64,000 nt of DNA from Microcoleus sp. FACHB-1515 (GCF_014696105.1 NZ_JACJPO010000022.1:36813-100812); one strand, 5' to 3'. Numbered from the stretch's first letter, positions 36,212 through 46,823 are shown. Translations and numbers: made by a program. The notes: a model not told the origin generated them from the letters alone.

Positions 36212-38686
36212 TTACTCAGCCGCTTGCGGCAGCAGTTCGCGCTTTTCACCAGCGGCAACCTGCACCTGTCCATCTTCACCCACATCGACAACAGCAACGT
36301 CGCCGTTCTTGATGCGGCCAGAGAGGATTTCTTCGGCCAAGCTGTCTTCGAGCAGACGCATGATCGCTCGACGCAGCGGACGCGCACCATAGGCGGGATT
36401 GTAGCCTTCTTCGACCAGACGGTCTTTGAAGCGCTCGGTGACTTCCAGCGTGATGTCTTGTTCGCTCAGGCGTCCGAAGACTTCCTTGAGTAGAATGTCG
36501 GCAATTTCCTTCACCTCGTCCTTCGATAGCTGACGGAAGACAATGATCTCATCAAGACGGTTGAGGAATTCCGGCTTGAAGTAGTTCTTCATGTCTTCCT
36601 GAACCAGGTTGCGAATTCGGTTGTAGCTCGCTTCCTCAGCATTGCCCGTCGAGAACTCAAAACCAAGTCCACCGCCGCCTTTCTCAATCACCTTAGAACC
36701 AATGTTTGAGGTCATAATGATCAAGGTATTTTTAAAGTCAACTGTGCGGCCTTTGGCATCGGTCAAGCGACCATCTTCCAAAATTTGCAGCAGCATGTTG
36801 AACACGTCGGGGTGTGCTTTCTCGATTTCGTCGAACAGCACGACCGTGTAGGGGCGACGACGCACGGCTTCCGTTAGCTGACCGCCTTCGTTGTAGCCGA
36901 CGTAGCCAGGAGGCGAACCGATCAGCTTCGAGACGGTGTGCCGCTCCATGTATTCGGACATATCCAGCCGGATCATCGCGTCTTCCGAGCCGAAGAAGTA
37001 GGCCGCGAGTGCCTTCGTCAGTTCGGTCTTACCAACTCCAGTGGGGCCGGAGAAGATGAAGCTGGCGATCGGTCGGTTGGGATTCTTCAGACCGACGCGG
37101 GCGCGACGAATGGCGCGAGAGACAGCTTTCACCGCTTCGTCTTGACCGATCAGGCGGCTGTGCAGCGTGTCTTCCATGTGCAGCAGCTTTTCCGATTCGG
37201 ATTCGGTGAGCTTGTTGACCGGAACACCCGTCCAGGAAGCGACAATCTGAGCGATATCGTCTTCATCCACAACGGGCGAGAAGTCTTCGCCATCGGCAGA
37301 TTCGGACTTTTTGGTTTGCGCGATCGCCCGAATTTCTGCCTTAATCTCCATCTCGCGATCGCGCAGTTCACCCGCTCGATCGAAATCTTGCGATCGGACT
37401 GCATCATCTTTGTCTTTGAGGACTTGGCGCAATTCCTTGTCGAGTTCCTTCGCGGCAGGGGGAAGCTGAGAGTTAATCAACCGCACCCGCGATCCGGCTT
37501 CGTCGATCAAGTCGATCGCCTTGTCGGGCAGATAGCGATCGGAGATGTAGCGATCGGACAGCTTGGCGGCGGCTTCAAGCGCTTCATCGGAGATTTTCAG
37601 CTTGTGGTGCTGTTCGTAGCGATCGCGCAGACCGTGCAGAATTTCGATCGTTTCGGTCACGCTTGGTTCGCCGACCATGACGGGCTGGAAGCGGCGTTCC
37701 AAAGCGGCGTCGCGTTCGATGTGCTTGCGGTATTCATCGAGCGTGGTTGCGCCGATGCACTGAAGTTCGCCGCGAGCGAGGGCAGGCTTGAGGATGTTGG
37801 CGGCATCGATCGCGCCTTCTGCTGCGCCTGCACCGATCAGCGTGTGAACTTCGTCAATCACCAGAATCACGTTTCCAGCTTGACGAATTTCGTCCATGAT
37901 CTTCTTGAGGCGTTCTTCAAATTCGCCTCGGTACTTCGTACCTGCCACCAGCAAACCGATGTCTAAGGTGACGACCCGCTTATCTTCGAGGATGTCGGGG
38001 ATGTCGTTGTTGGAGATGCGCTGGGCGAGACCTTCGGCGATCGCGGTCTTACCAACGCCCGGTTCCCCAATCAGAACGGGATTATTTTTCGTGCGGCGTC
38101 CGAGAATTTGGATGACGCGCTCGATTTCTTTTTGGCGACCAACGACCGGATCGAGCTTGCCGTCGGCGGCCATCTGCGTCAGGTTCGAGCCAAATTCATC
38201 CAGGGTCGGCGTTTTGGTGCGACCTTGAGTTCCGCCTGCCGACACTTCTGCGGTTTCGCCCAGCATTCGGATGACCTGTGTGCGGACTTTCGACAAGTCA
38301 ACGCCGAGGTTTTCCAAAACGCGAGCAGCCACGCCTTCGCCTTCGCGAATCAAGCCCAAAAGCAAATGCTCTGTGCCGATGTAGTTGTGTCCGAGCTGGC
38401 GGGCTTCTTCAAGCGAGAGTTCGAGGACGCGCTTGGCGCGGGGGGTGAACGGAATTTCAACCGCAACAAAGCCCGATCCACGTCCGATGATTTTTTCGAC
38501 TTCAATCCGAGCGTCTTTGAGGTTGACGCCCATTGATTTCAGCACTTTGGCGGCGACGCCGGTCCCTTCTCCAATCAGACCCAGGAGGATCTGTTCTGTG
38601 CCCACGAAGTTGTGGCCCAAGCGACGGGCCTCTTCCTGGGCGAGCATGATCACCTTAATGGCTTTTTCTGTGAAGCGTTCAAACAT
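36212..38686 (-). CDS. clpC: ATP-dependent Clp protease ATP-binding subunit ClpC
   Basis: An 824-residue HSP100 chaperone that unfolds substrates for the ClpP-type protease, essential in cyanobacteria and chloroplasts. Two N-terminal Clp_N repeats ([46 protein letters not shown]) precede AAA1 with Walker [14 protein letters not shown] motif is seen in the middle region ([21 protein letters not shown]), and AAA2 has Walker [13 protein letters not shown]. The C-terminal D2 small domain is complete. There is no unusual feature. A terminator follows directly. Confidence 0.98.
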   Translation of the reverse strand: MFERFTEKAIKVIMLAQEEARRLGHNFVGTEQILLGLIGEGTGVAAKVLKSMGVNLKDARIEVEKIIGRGSGFVAVEIPFTPRAKRVLELSLEEARQLGHNYIGTEHLLLGLIREGEGVAARVLENLGVDLSKVRTQVIRMLGETAEVSAGGTQGRTKTPTLDEFGSNLTQMAADGKLDPVVGRQKEIERVIQILGRRTKNNPVLIGEPGVGKTAIAEGLAQRISNNDIPDILEDKRVVTLDIGLLVAGTKYRGEFEERLKKIMDEIRQAGNVILVIDEVHTLIGAGAAEGAIDAANILKPALARGELQCIGATTLDEYRKHIERDAALERRFQPVMVGEPSVTETIEILHGLRDRYEQHHKLKISDEALEAAAKLSDRYISDRYLPDKAIDLIDEAGSRVRLINSQLPPAAKELDKELRQVLKDKDDAVRSQDFDRAGELRDREMEIKAEIRAIAQTKKSESADGEDFSPVVDEDDIAQIVASWTGVPVNKLTESESEKLLHMEDTLHSRLIGQDEAVKAVSRAIRRARVGLKNPNRPIASFIFSGPTGVGKTELTKALAAYFFGSEDAMIRLDMSEYMERHTVSKLIGSPPGYVGYNEGGQLTEAVRRRPYTVVLFDEIEKAHPDVFNMLLQILEDGRLTDAKGRTVDFKNTLIIMTSNIGSKVIEKGGGGLGFEFSTGNAEEASYNRIRNLVQEDMKNYFKPEFLNRLDEIIVFRQLSKDEVKEIADILLKEVFGRLSEQDITLEVTERFKDRLVEEGYNPAYGARPLRRAIMRLLEDSLAEEILSGRIKNGDVAVVDVGEDGQVQVAAGEKRELLPQAAE

Positions 38687-38759
38687 GGCGGTTTTCCATC
38701 ACCTGCTGTGCGTGCCGGTACGCTGATTTTAGCATAGAGAAATTGTCCCACCGCGATCG

Positions 38760-39230
38760 CACCACAACGGGGCAATGGTAGGAATCTAATGTAGCGAATG
38801 CACGCCAAAAAAGCAGGGGATCAACGATATGAACTGCTAATGATCCGCCCGAAGACAGATTTTCAACCCAAGTTCTGTTTTCGTCAAGCAGTTTGGAAAA
38901 ATTTAGGGCGATCGCGTTTGAAAAGCTCGAAGTGAACAGAAATACCTTGGAGTTTGTACGTGCCGTAAGCTGAATTTAGTCTTGCAAGATGAACTAATCA
39001 CGATTACAGAGTGGCTGTTTGTTCGAGATGACTGGATGATGAATTGCGCTAGAGCAATTTTACTAATCTCAAGCAATCTGAAGAAAACTGTTGATTTTAT
39101 TTAGGCTTGAGCAGTCGATTTAAGCAGTGGTCAATTCGCAATGTTTGTTTTACGCTGTACCATTTTCAAAACGACCTTCAAGTCAAATTATACCGAGAGC
39201 TTGATCCTGCGTTTAATTTGGTTTGAACTG
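38760..39230. other. AT-rich intergenic region upstream of clpC
   Basis: About 470 AT-rich bases with stops in all frames and few HIP1 sites. It contains no supported gene or RNA. Together with the transposase remnant beside it, it looks like decayed mobile-element or accessory DNA. The clpC promoter should lie at its left end; a TATGCTAAAAT on the minus strand at about 38730 is a possible -10 region. Confidence 0.4.
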
Positions 39231-39235
39231 AGAGC

Positions 39236-39360
39236 TTATGCGAAAACTTTTGCTGAGCGAAACGTGATGAGAGCACAGGCAAGGTGAAGCATTGCGAAGT
39301 AGTTATCCCGCTTCTTTTCCCGCCGAATCAGCAAACGGCGAAACCGAAGTCGTTTCTACA
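39236..39360 (-). pseudogene. C-terminal remnant of an IS4/IS5-type transposase
   Basis: About 38 minus-strand codons read RLRFRRLLIRREKKRDNYFAMLHLACALITFRSAKVFA and then TAA. The pattern R-F-R-R-L-x-x-R-x-E-K..N-Y-x-A-M-L-H-x-A-C-A is the usual C terminus of IS5-group DDE transposases. A stop codon lies immediately upstream and no N-terminal part remains, so it is a dead fragment. No intact inverted repeats are visible. Confidence 0.65.
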
Positions 39361-39504
39361 CCTCATCGGAAATTTGATACCTGTTGGTTTTTGATCAACA
39401 CTCATCAACGGATTGATGGACATCCGAACTCACGCTTTTCACACATTACCAAAGGTCTTCGCATTGGCTCTTGGTTTGACGATCGATACTGATTGATCAG
39501 CAAT

Positions 39505-39531
39505 GAAAAAAGGAGGTGAAAACACCTCCTT
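39505..39531 (-). terminator. rho-independent terminator of glnA
   Basis: AAGGAGGTG and CACCTCCTT form a perfect 9-bp stem with an AAAA loop. On the minus strand it is followed by a run of T, 30 bases after the glnA stop. Confidence 0.92.
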
Positions 39532-39560
39532 ACTGTTGCAATGGTTGAGAAGCGATCGCC

Positions 39561-40988
39561 TTAGCAGTCGTAGTAAAGCTCGAACTCATACGGATGAGGC
39601 AGCTTGCTGAGCGGCTTCACTTCCGAATCCATTTTCATCGACACCCAGTTTTGGATGAAGTCTTCGGGGAAGACGCCACCTGCGGTCAAGAATTCGTGGT
39701 CTTTTTCGAGATTTTCCAGGGCTTCGGCGAGGTTGGCGGGTGCTTTGGGCACTTTTGCCAGTTCTTCCGGCGACATTTCGTAGATGTCCACATCCAAAGA
39801 GCTACCGGGATCAATTTGGTTTTTGATGCCGTCCAGTCCGGCGCAGAGCATCGCGGAGAACGTTAGGTACGGGTTGCTCGAAGCGTCGGGACAGCGGAAT
39901 TCGAGGCGCTTGGCTTTCGGGTTGGAGGCGATCGGAATCCGCACTGAGGCCGATCGATTACCTGCCGAGTAAGCCAAATTCACCGGAGCTTCAAAGCCCG
40001 GAACCAGTCGCTTGTAAGAGTTCGTGGTCGGATTGGTGAAGGCCAGAATTGACGGGGCGTGCTTCAGCAGACCGCCGATGAAGAACAAAGCGGTTTCGCT
40101 CAGGCCAGCGTATTTGTCTCCGGCAAACAGCGGTTGACCGTCCTTCCAGATCGACATGTGGCTGTGCATCCCTGTGCCGTTGTCGTCGTGGATCGGCTTG
40201 GGCATGAAGGTCGCGGTTTTGCCGTATTTGCGGGCGACGTTCTTGACGACGTATTTGTAGGTCATCACGTAGTCGGCTGCGTGGACGAGATCGGCAAACT
40301 TGATGCCCAGTTCGCACTGGCCACCGCCTGCGACTTCGTGGTGGTGCTTTTCGATCGGCACACCGCACTTTGCCATTGTCAAGAGCATCTCAGTCCGAAT
40401 GTCTTGCAGCATGTCGGACGGGGCGACCGGGAAGTAGCCGCGCTTTTTGTTAATTTTGTAGCCCAGGTTGCCGCCTTCTTTTCCGGTCGCTCCGGCGTTC
40501 CAGATGCCTTCGTCCGAGTCGATGAAGTAGTAGCCTTGGTGTCCACTCTGACCGAAGCGGACATCATCAAAGATGAAAAATTCCGGCTCGGGACCGCAAT
40601 ACACTTTGTCACCGACACCGCTGGCGATCAGGTAGTCAACGGCTTTTTCCGCGATCGAGCGGGGATCGCGCTCATAGCGTTCGCCCGTGCGGGGGTCAGC
40701 GATCGTGCAGACCATGCTCAGCGTCGGCACTTCCATGAACGGGTCGATCCAGGCGGTGGTCGGGTCAGGAACCATCGCCATGTCCGAGTTGTTGATGGCT
40801 TTCCAGCCGCGAATGCTCGATCCGTCGAAGGGAACGCCGCCGGAAATTGAGAACGATTCTTCTTCGATCAGGCTCTTGTGAAAGGTGCAGTGCTGCCAGA
40901 TGCCGTAAAGATCAACGAATTTGAGGTCGATCAGTTCAATGCCCTGATCGTCAATCATCTTCAAAATTTCTTGTGCGGTCTCAGCCAT
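39561..40988 (-). CDS. glnA: glutamine synthetase type I
   Basis: A 475-residue GlnA that makes glutamine from glutamate, ammonia and ATP in the cytoplasm as a dodecamer, the entry point of nitrogen in cyanobacteria. ATG 40988 has AAGGAG upstream; the open frame continues 58 codons further but without homology. Signatures include the N-terminal [10 protein letters not shown], the ATP-binding [19 protein letters not shown], and the [28 protein letters not shown] loop. The C-terminal adenylylation region is present, but cyanobacteria instead control GlnA by small inactivating factors. Transcription is predicted to be NtcA-activated. Confidence 0.97.
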   Translation of the reverse strand: MAETAQEILKMIDDQGIELIDLKFVDLYGIWQHCTFHKSLIEEESFSISGGVPFDGSSIRGWKAINNSDMAMVPDPTTAWIDPFMEVPTLSMVCTIADPRTGERYERDPRSIAEKAVDYLIASGVGDKVYCGPEPEFFIFDDVRFGQSGHQGYYFIDSDEGIWNAGATGKEGGNLGYKINKKRGYFPVAPSDMLQDIRTEMLLTMAKCGVPIEKHHHEVAGGGQCELGIKFADLVHAADYVMTYKYVVKNVARKYGKTATFMPKPIHDDNGTGMHSHMSIWKDGQPLFAGDKYAGLSETALFFIGGLLKHAPSILAFTNPTTNSYKRLVPGFEAPVNLAYSAGNRSASVRIPIASNPKAKRLEFRCPDASSNPYLTFSAMLCAGLDGIKNQIDPGSSLDVDIYEMSPEELAKVPKAPANLAEALENLEKDHEFLTAGGVFPEDFIQNWVSMKMDSEVKPLSKLPHPYEFELYYDC

Positions 40989-41468
40989 GAAAAACTCCTT
41001 AGTCCTTGTGAATCTGCTGCGCTGACCTGAGCCAGTGAAAAATTGGGGCGAGGTTGTAGAGGTGAGTTGCGGTTCAAGAATCTGGGTGTGAGTCGCGTTA
41101 CGCGCTGCGATCGGCAAAACCGCTCCCAAGATTTGACTCGATACGAAAAATGCACTAAGCAAATTTCTGTATCAAACTTCGTAACACCTGAATCATGTTA
41201 AAGACAGGCTTAAGCAGAATTTTGTATCACAAAATACAAAACATAAATTGAATCGATCGACTTTTGCGGGAATTAATCATCTCTTTACGCCTGAGGCGAT
41301 TCGCAGATGGTGGATGACAGAGTGTGACAAAGTGTTACAAAAAGCGCGATCGCTTCTCAGACTCGCCCATCCCTCCGTGATAAACTGGACGCGAATAGCA
41401 AGTGCTGGCACGGCCAAGTCGAAGCCGAGGCAGCCGCGATATCAAACGCTGTTTATTGGGGATTGGAA
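40989..41468. other. divergent glnA-apcF intergenic region
   Basis: About 480 bases holding the glnA leader and NtcA promoter on the left, and the apcF promoter on the right. I looked for a glutamine riboswitch in the glnA leader and saw no convincing match. No gene is apparent in between. Confidence 0.55.
41195..41238 (-). promoter_or_regulatory. NtcA-activated glnA promoter (NtcA box plus -10)
   Basis: Reading the minus strand, TGTATTTTGTGATACA contains the exact GTA-N8-TAC NtcA consensus (41224-41237). After 23 bases comes TAACAT, matching the TAN3T -10 box. This is the spacing of class II NtcA-activated promoters, where the box takes the -35 place. It predicts a leader of about 200 bases and induction under nitrogen limitation. 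The box is also about 230 bases upstream of apcF on the other strand. Confidence 0.88.
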
Positions 41469-41978
41469 ATGCGAGACGCGGTAACAAGCTTAATTGAAAA
41501 CTACGACATCGCTGGGCGCTACCTCGATCGCAACGCCCTCGACACGCTCAAATCTTATTTTTCGTCGGGAACCGATCGCGTCCAAGCTGCCGCTGTAATC
41601 AACGGAAACGCTGCGGCGATCGTCAAGCAGGCCGGAGGCAAGCTGTTTGAAGACGTGCCGGAATTGATTCGTCCGGGCGGCAATGCCTACACGACTCGCC
41701 GCTATGCCGCCTGTCTGCGCGACATGGACTACTACCTCCGCTATGCGAGCTATGCACTCGTCGCGGGCAACATGGACGTTTTGGATGAGCGCGTTTTGCA
41801 AGGTCTGCGCGAGACTTATAACTCGCTGGGTGTGCCGATCGGTCCCACCGTCAAAGGCATTCAAATCATGAAAGATATCGTGCGAGAGCAGGTTGCCGCT
41901 TCGGGTGTGCAAGATGCCTCGGTGGTCGATCAGCCGTTTGACTACATGACTCGCGAACTGGCTGAGAAAGATATCTAA
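41469..41978 (+). CDS. apcF: allophycocyanin beta-18 subunit (phycobilisome core)
   Basis: A 169-residue phycobiliprotein. It replaces one beta subunit in the core trimer carrying the ApcE terminal emitter and helps pass energy to photosystem II. ATG 41469 is used (a TTG two codons upstream is open). Cys82 in RRYAACLRDMDYYLRY binds phycocyanobilin, and Asn72 (PGGNAYTTRR) is the site methylated in beta-type subunits. The C terminus VDQPFDYMTRELAEKDI is diagnostic of ApcF. As usual in cyanobacteria it is separate from apcABC. A strong terminator follows. Confidence 0.96.
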   Translation: MRDAVTSLIENYDIAGRYLDRNALDTLKSYFSSGTDRVQAAAVINGNAAAIVKQAGGKLFEDVPELIRPGGNAYTTRRYAACLRDMDYYLRYASYALVAGNMDVLDERVLQGLRETYNSLGVPIGPTVKGIQIMKDIVREQVAASGVQDASVVDQPFDYMTRELAEKDI

Positions 41979-42007
41979 GCAAAATTCAAGCAAACGACAA
42001 GAAAGCG

Positions 42008-42043
42008 ATCGCGCCAGAAACGCAAATTTCTGACGCGATTTTT
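42008..42043 (+). terminator. rho-independent terminator of apcF
   Basis: ATCGCGCCAGAAA pairs with TTTCTGACGCGAT (13 bp, one mismatch) around a six-base loop, then TTTTT. It lies 30 bases past the apcF stop. Confidence 0.88.
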
Positions 42044-42052
42044 GTTTGGAAG

Positions 42053-44050
42053 TTAATTCCCCATCGGTAGCGATCGCCGCCCCGCACTCGATGGCATGGG
42101 CTGATAGACAGGTCGATCGGGTTCGCGCAAAATCACTTCGCGGACAAATCGAGCGATCGCCCGCTGCGCCAATCCGGTCGCGATTTTCTGTCCCATTTGC
42201 TGTGTTTCTGGTTTTGCCAAAATGCGCGGCAAAATTGAGGCGAATTTAACTGGATCGAAGCCGCGTGTCCCTCTGAGGATGTCGAGAATTCTCAGCAGGT
42301 GATCGAGGTTTTTCCGCTCTTCCGGTGAAACGGCGGGCGTGTTGACGGGTGATTGTAGACCAAGCCATCCCCAGAAGGTGTGCGTGGCATTTTCGATCGC
42401 CAATCGTGAATAAACATCGATCGCCTTGACGATTTCGTTGACGAGATATTCGCGAATGAATTGGCCGCGATCGGAAAATAGAAATTCCAGCGTTTGATCG
42501 GCCACGAGGCTCATATCGTATTCCTCGCTGCCTCTGGCATTTCTTAACAGATTCTCCAGGCGATTCCAGCGGAAGCTGCCATCTTTGAACAGGAGATCGC
42601 GCAGAGAGTCGCGCAGTTCGGGTGATTGGTCTGTCAGTAATCGTTTGGCGACGTAGGGATAGGCTTGGCTTAATACTTTGAAGTCGGGATCGGCGTTGAT
42701 GGCGATGCCTTCCAGCGTCACGAGCGATCGAATAATCAAGGCATAGTAGGCCGGAACGCGAAACGGATATTCATACATCAAAGCTGATAGCTGATCGGTC
42801 ATGCTTTTGATGTTGATTTCGGCAACGCTGGCGCTTAAGGCATCGTTGAAAACGGCGGCGAAAGCAGGCACGATCGGTGTCAGATCCGTGTCCGGCGTGA
42901 GGAATTCTAGCTTGACGTAATCTTGCGCTAAGCCTTCAAAATCGCGGTTGACTAAGTGGACGATCGCCTCGATCAATCCATAGCGCTGATACGGTTTGAT
43001 TTCGCTCATCATCCCGAAGTCGAGATAGGCGAGTTTGCCGTCCGGCGTGGCGAGCAAATTACCCGGATGCGGGTCGGCGTGGAAGAAGCCGTGTTCGAGC
43101 AATTGGCGGAGGGAACACTGAACGCCGACATCGATCAGGTGGGTGGCATCGATGCCCATCGATCGAATCTGGTCTAGCTGCGTCAATTTCACGCCTGTAA
43201 TCCACTCCATCGTCAGGACGCGACGAGCCGTGTATTCCCAGTAGATGCGCGGCACGTAGACATCTTGCAGGTGGCCGTAAAGCTGGGCGAATCGCTCGGC
43301 ATTGTGGCCTTCTTGCGTGTAGTCCATTTCCTCGAAAATTCGCGCTCCGAATTCGTCCGTGATGCCCACGAGATCGCTGCGGACTTGCTTGAAGGTGTGC
43401 GTTGCCCATTTCGACAGCCGCCGCAGAATATAAATGTCGAGCGTGATCAGTTGCGCCAGTCCGGGACGCTGCACCTTGACGGCGACGGTTTCTCCGGTTT
43501 TCAGCTTGCCTTTGTAGACTTGGCCGAGACTGGCTGCGGCGATCGGCATCGGGGACAATTCCGCGTAGATATTTTCGGGTCGATCGCCCAACGCTTCTTC
43601 GATGAACCGAAACGCCACTTCGTTCGGAAACGGCGGTAGCTGGTCTTGCAGCTTCGTCAATTCTTCCAGATACGAAGGCGGCACGAGATCCGGTCGAGTG
43701 GAAAGCGCCTGCCCGATTTTGATGAAAGCAGGTCCCAATTTGGTAACGATTTTGCGAACCTGTTCTGCCCGTTTGGGCTGCTTTTCGATCGCCTGCCCCG
43801 TCCGCCGATCCCACCACAGATTCAGCGCGAGCAATGCGAACGGCATCGCGATCGCCCACAGCCGACCCCATACCTGAAACGGACGACGACGATAGAAAGC
43901 TTCGATCGCGTCCGGGTCATAGCGCAAGGCGGGCGTGTTGGAACTGCCGATGTTGGCGGGTTTGAGCGCGTCCGGCAGCGGATCGGCCAGAATCTCAGCG
44001 GGCAGCGATCGATCGATCGATTCGGTTTCGGGCGCGGTAACAAGGGTCAT
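42053..44050 (-). CDS. ABC1/UbiB family atypical protein kinase
   Basis: A 665-residue ABC1K-type protein linked in plants and cyanobacteria to prenyl-quinone metabolism and thylakoid or plastoglobule membranes. ATG 44050 (MTLVTAPETES) is chosen; 43 upstream codons are open without family resemblance. The ABC1 signature GPAFIKIGQALSTRPDLVP holds the KxGQ motif, AVKVQRPG has the ATP Lys, HADPHPGNLL is the catalytic loop, and YLDFGMM corresponds to DFG. A hydrophobic stretch near residue 65-80 (LWAIAMPFALLALNLWW) may anchor it in membrane. The substrate is unknown; cyanobacterial members influence plastoquinone and tocopherol pools. Confidence 0.93.
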   Translation of the reverse strand: MTLVTAPETESIDRSLPAEILADPLPDALKPANIGSSNTPALRYDPDAIEAFYRRRPFQVWGRLWAIAMPFALLALNLWWDRRTGQAIEKQPKRAEQVRKIVTKLGPAFIKIGQALSTRPDLVPPSYLEELTKLQDQLPPFPNEVAFRFIEEALGDRPENIYAELSPMPIAAASLGQVYKGKLKTGETVAVKVQRPGLAQLITLDIYILRRLSKWATHTFKQVRSDLVGITDEFGARIFEEMDYTQEGHNAERFAQLYGHLQDVYVPRIYWEYTARRVLTMEWITGVKLTQLDQIRSMGIDATHLIDVGVQCSLRQLLEHGFFHADPHPGNLLATPDGKLAYLDFGMMSEIKPYQRYGLIEAIVHLVNRDFEGLAQDYVKLEFLTPDTDLTPIVPAFAAVFNDALSASVAEINIKSMTDQLSALMYEYPFRVPAYYALIIRSLVTLEGIAINADPDFKVLSQAYPYVAKRLLTDQSPELRDSLRDLLFKDGSFRWNRLENLLRNARGSEEYDMSLVADQTLEFLFSDRGQFIREYLVNEIVKAIDVYSRLAIENATHTFWGWLGLQSPVNTPAVSPEERKNLDHLLRILDILRGTRGFDPVKFASILPRILAKPETQQMGQKIATGLAQRAIARFVREVILREPDRPVYQPMPSSAGRRSLPMGN

Positions 44051-44280
44051 AAGATAGGGGCGAACGTAAACAGTTCTGTTAAGTATTGTATCGGTTGAAT
44101 CGGTGTGAATCGGAAATTTGAAAATCGCAATTTCCGTATGCAAATCGATCGGGCGATCATTCCCGACCGGACTGGACATCAGCCACTAAACTGAAGGTTA
44201 TACACATCAGTAAAATCACTTCTTTTAGTTTCTTTGGCGTCGCTGCAAACGGCATCCTTCATATAGATCAACCTTCATTC

Positions 44281-46107
44281 ATGCTGATCTCTCTTCAGAT
44301 TGAGAACTTCGCCCTGATCGATCGCCTGGAACTCGACTTCAGCGCGGGTCTAAACGTTTTGACGGGAGAAACCGGAGCCGGAAAATCAATTATTCTCGAT
44401 GCGCTCGATGCGGCTTTGGGCGGCAAAGTCGGGTCGCGATCGATCCGCACAGGAGCCGATCGCGCCTCGATCGAAGCGACCTTTAAGCTCGCTCCCGATT
44501 TGCGATTGTGGCTGGAATCTGAAGAAATCGATTTGCTAGATGAAGAGGCGATCGTCTGTAGCCGCGAGTTGACGGCGGGAAAGAGCGTCAGGAGTCGATC
44601 GCGGGTCAACGGTGTGCTGGTCAACAAACAGCAGATGGACGCGCTGTATGAAAAACTGGTCGAGATCACTGCTCAAGGCCAAACCGTCCAGCTTGGTCAA
44701 CCGGGATTGCAGCGCAGTTGGCTCGATGGCTTTGGCGGCGCGGATTTGATTGCCCAGCGCGAAAAGGTTGCCACTGCTTTTGCCAGTGCCCAACAAGCCC
44801 TACAAGCGTTAGAAAAACGTCGCCAGTTTGAGCAGCAAAGGTTACAGCAGCTTGATCTATTTGAATATCAGGCGAAAGAACTGTCTGAAGCGGATTTGAG
44901 CGATCCTGACGAACTGACGAATCTGGAGCAGGAACGCCAGCGGCTCAGCCACAGCGTCGAACTTCAGCAGCAGAGCTACGAAGTGTTTCAGGCACTTTAT
45001 CAAAATGACAGCGGCAAAGCGGCCTCCGATCTACTCGGTCAAGCAGAAAATGTCCTGACGGACATGCTGCGCTTTGACGAGCAGGTACAGCCAATTCTCG
45101 ATATGGTCAGCAGCGCGTTGGCGGATATTCAAGAGGCGAGCCGCGAAATCAGCGCGTATGGCGACGGGCTGGAAACTGACCCGGAACGCTTGCAGGAAGT
45201 CGAAGCGCGAATCGTGCAGCTTAAGCAGATTATTCGCAAATATGGACCGACTTTGGCGGATGCGATCGCCTTTAACGAAAAAGTCCAGCGCGAACTGGCC
45301 GAACTGAGTGGCACAGGGCAATCGATCGAAGTCTTGGAAGAACAGTACGACAAGCGACAGGCCGAACTCGTTGCCCAGTGTGCCAAATTGACCAAACTGC
45401 GGCGGGAAGCAGCCCGATCGCTCGAAGCTCTGCTGATTCGCGAACTGAAACCGCTGGCAATGGAAAAAGTCCAGTTTGAAGTGCAAATCGATCCGATCGC
45501 GCCTGCCGCACATGGAGCCGATCGAATTACGTTCGTCTTCAGCCCGAATCCGGGTGAACCGCTTCAGCCGCTCAACGCGATCGCATCGGGTGGCGAAATG
45601 AGCCGTTTTCTGCTTGCCCTGAAAGCCTGTCTGTCTCAAGTCGATGCGATCGGCACAATGGTATTTGACGAAATTGACGTGGGCGTGTCGGGTCGGGTAG
45701 CGCAGGCGATCGCGGAAAAGCTCTATCAGCTTAGCCTCAGCCATCAAGTCTTATGCGTCACGCACCAGCCGATCGTCGCGGCAATGGCCGATTCGCATTT
45801 CCACGTTGATAAGCAGGTGATCGACCAGCCTCGCAACGGATCACAGGCAAACGGGTCAAAAGCGGATGATGTGCGAACGGTCGTAAGAGTCCGTCAGCTT
45901 GACGAATCCGATCGCCGCGAAGAACTCGCCCAGATTGCCGGAGGCCGATCGGCACAAGAAGCGATCGCCTTTGCCGAAAGCCTGCTGACGCAAGCCGCCA
46001 ATGCTCGATTGACAACTGCACCCGCCGCGAATACAGTAGGCCAATCTGCCAGCCAATCCGCGCCGCCTGCTGCTACCAAGAAGACCAAGGCGCGATCGAA
46101 AAAGTAA
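44281..46107 (+). CDS. recN: DNA repair protein RecN
   Basis: A 608-residue SMC-like ATPase acting early in double-strand break repair. Walker A is GLNVLTGETGAGKSIILDALDAAL. A central coiled coil (QQLDLFEYQAKELSEADLSDPDELTNLEQERQRL and on) leads to the ABC signature NAIASGGEMSRFLLALK and Walker B TMVFDEIDVGVSGRVAQAIAEKL. The C-terminal tail is Ala/Thr/Lys-rich (ATKKTKARSKK) and not conserved. Divergent from the ABC1 gene. The pentapeptide gene starts 11 bases downstream. Confidence 0.96.
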   Translation: MLISLQIENFALIDRLELDFSAGLNVLTGETGAGKSIILDALDAALGGKVGSRSIRTGADRASIEATFKLAPDLRLWLESEEIDLLDEEAIVCSRELTAGKSVRSRSRVNGVLVNKQQMDALYEKLVEITAQGQTVQLGQPGLQRSWLDGFGGADLIAQREKVATAFASAQQALQALEKRRQFEQQRLQQLDLFEYQAKELSEADLSDPDELTNLEQERQRLSHSVELQQQSYEVFQALYQNDSGKAASDLLGQAENVLTDMLRFDEQVQPILDMVSSALADIQEASREISAYGDGLETDPERLQEVEARIVQLKQIIRKYGPTLADAIAFNEKVQRELAELSGTGQSIEVLEEQYDKRQAELVAQCAKLTKLRREAARSLEALLIRELKPLAMEKVQFEVQIDPIAPAAHGADRITFVFSPNPGEPLQPLNAIASGGEMSRFLLALKACLSQVDAIGTMVFDEIDVGVSGRVAQAIAEKLYQLSLSHQVLCVTHQPIVAAMADSHFHVDKQVIDQPRNGSQANGSKADDVRTVVRVRQLDESDRREELAQIAGGRSAQEAIAFAESLLTQAANARLTTAPAANTVGQSASQSAPPAATKKTKARSKK

Positions 46108-46118
46108 TCGGAGGAGTT

Positions 46119-46808
46119 ATGCTGCGATCGATCGAAATTGCGTCATTGGCTGCGATCGTGGTTTTGCTGCCCAGCGCGATCGCTCAGGCTGCCGATCCGA
46201 ATGACCTCGCTCAGCTTTCGCGATACGGCTTTTGTTCAGCTTGCGATCTATCCGGTGCAGACTTGAGCGGCATGAATCTTGAAGGCGCAGTGTTGACCGG
46301 ATCGATCTTCACGGGCGCGAACCTCAGCGGCGCAAATTTGCAGCATACCGACTTGAGCCACGCCATTTTCAACGCTGCCAACCTCAGCGGCGCAAACTTC
46401 AGCTTTGCCAACTTGAGCAACGCCAGCCTTGCTGGAGCTAGAATGAACTCCCCAGCCAACTTCACAGGGGCGGATTTGCGCGGAGCCGTCATGCCCGGAG
46501 GTGTGATTCGTTCGGAAACCGAAGCACCCCAAATTCCTCAGATTGGCGACATGATGCAGTTTCCGACGACGAATCCGGCTGTGCCGACCGATCGCCTACA
46601 GGTTCATCCGCTGGGTGAAGCGCCGCCCCTGCCGACCACCGATCCGCGACTGCCCGAACCCGCCAACCCAACCGAGGTGCTGCGAATCCCAACCACCAAT
46701 CCGGCAGTTCCCGCGCCGCAAAATGCGATCGATCCCTTTCAGGCCAATCCGCTGCCGCGACCCACAACGGATCTAGGTGGTTCAGATCCGTTGACTGTCG
46801 AGCCGTAG
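46119..46808 (+). CDS. secreted pentapeptide-repeat protein
   Basis: A 229-residue exported protein with GGAGGAG five bases before ATG. It has a signal peptide (IASLAAIVVLLPSAIAQA), then about 18 pentapeptide repeats of the A(D/N)LSG type at residues about 40-130 (CDLSGADLSGMNLEGAVLTGS, ANLSGANLQHTDLSH), expected to fold as a right-handed square beta helix. The last 90 residues are Pro/Thr/Asn-rich with repeated F/IPTTNPAVP motifs. Likely periplasmic or lumenal; role unknown. It follows recN by 11 bases and may share its transcript. Confidence 0.88.
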   Translation: MLRSIEIASLAAIVVLLPSAIAQAADPNDLAQLSRYGFCSACDLSGADLSGMNLEGAVLTGSIFTGANLSGANLQHTDLSHAIFNAANLSGANFSFANLSNASLAGARMNSPANFTGADLRGAVMPGGVIRSETEAPQIPQIGDMMQFPTTNPAVPTDRLQVHPLGEAPPLPTTDPRLPEPANPTEVLRIPTTNPAVPAPQNAIDPFQANPLPRPTTDLGGSDPLTVEP

Positions 46809-46823
46809 TGCTGAAAGGCTGGC

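Noticed and set aside
36938..37966. 342-codon plus-strand frame within clpC
   Set aside because: Antisense to conserved AAA domains; no protein-like motifs.
40059..40850. 263-codon plus-strand frame within glnA
   Set aside because: Antisense shadow of glutamine synthetase.
40989..41180. Glutamine riboswitch in the glnA leader
   Set aside because: I saw no match to the conserved aptamer core; a covariance-model search would decide.
43059..43871. 270-codon minus-strand frame in the ABC1 gene
   Set aside because: Same strand but another frame, with Arg-rich random composition; the ABC1 frame has all kinase motifs.
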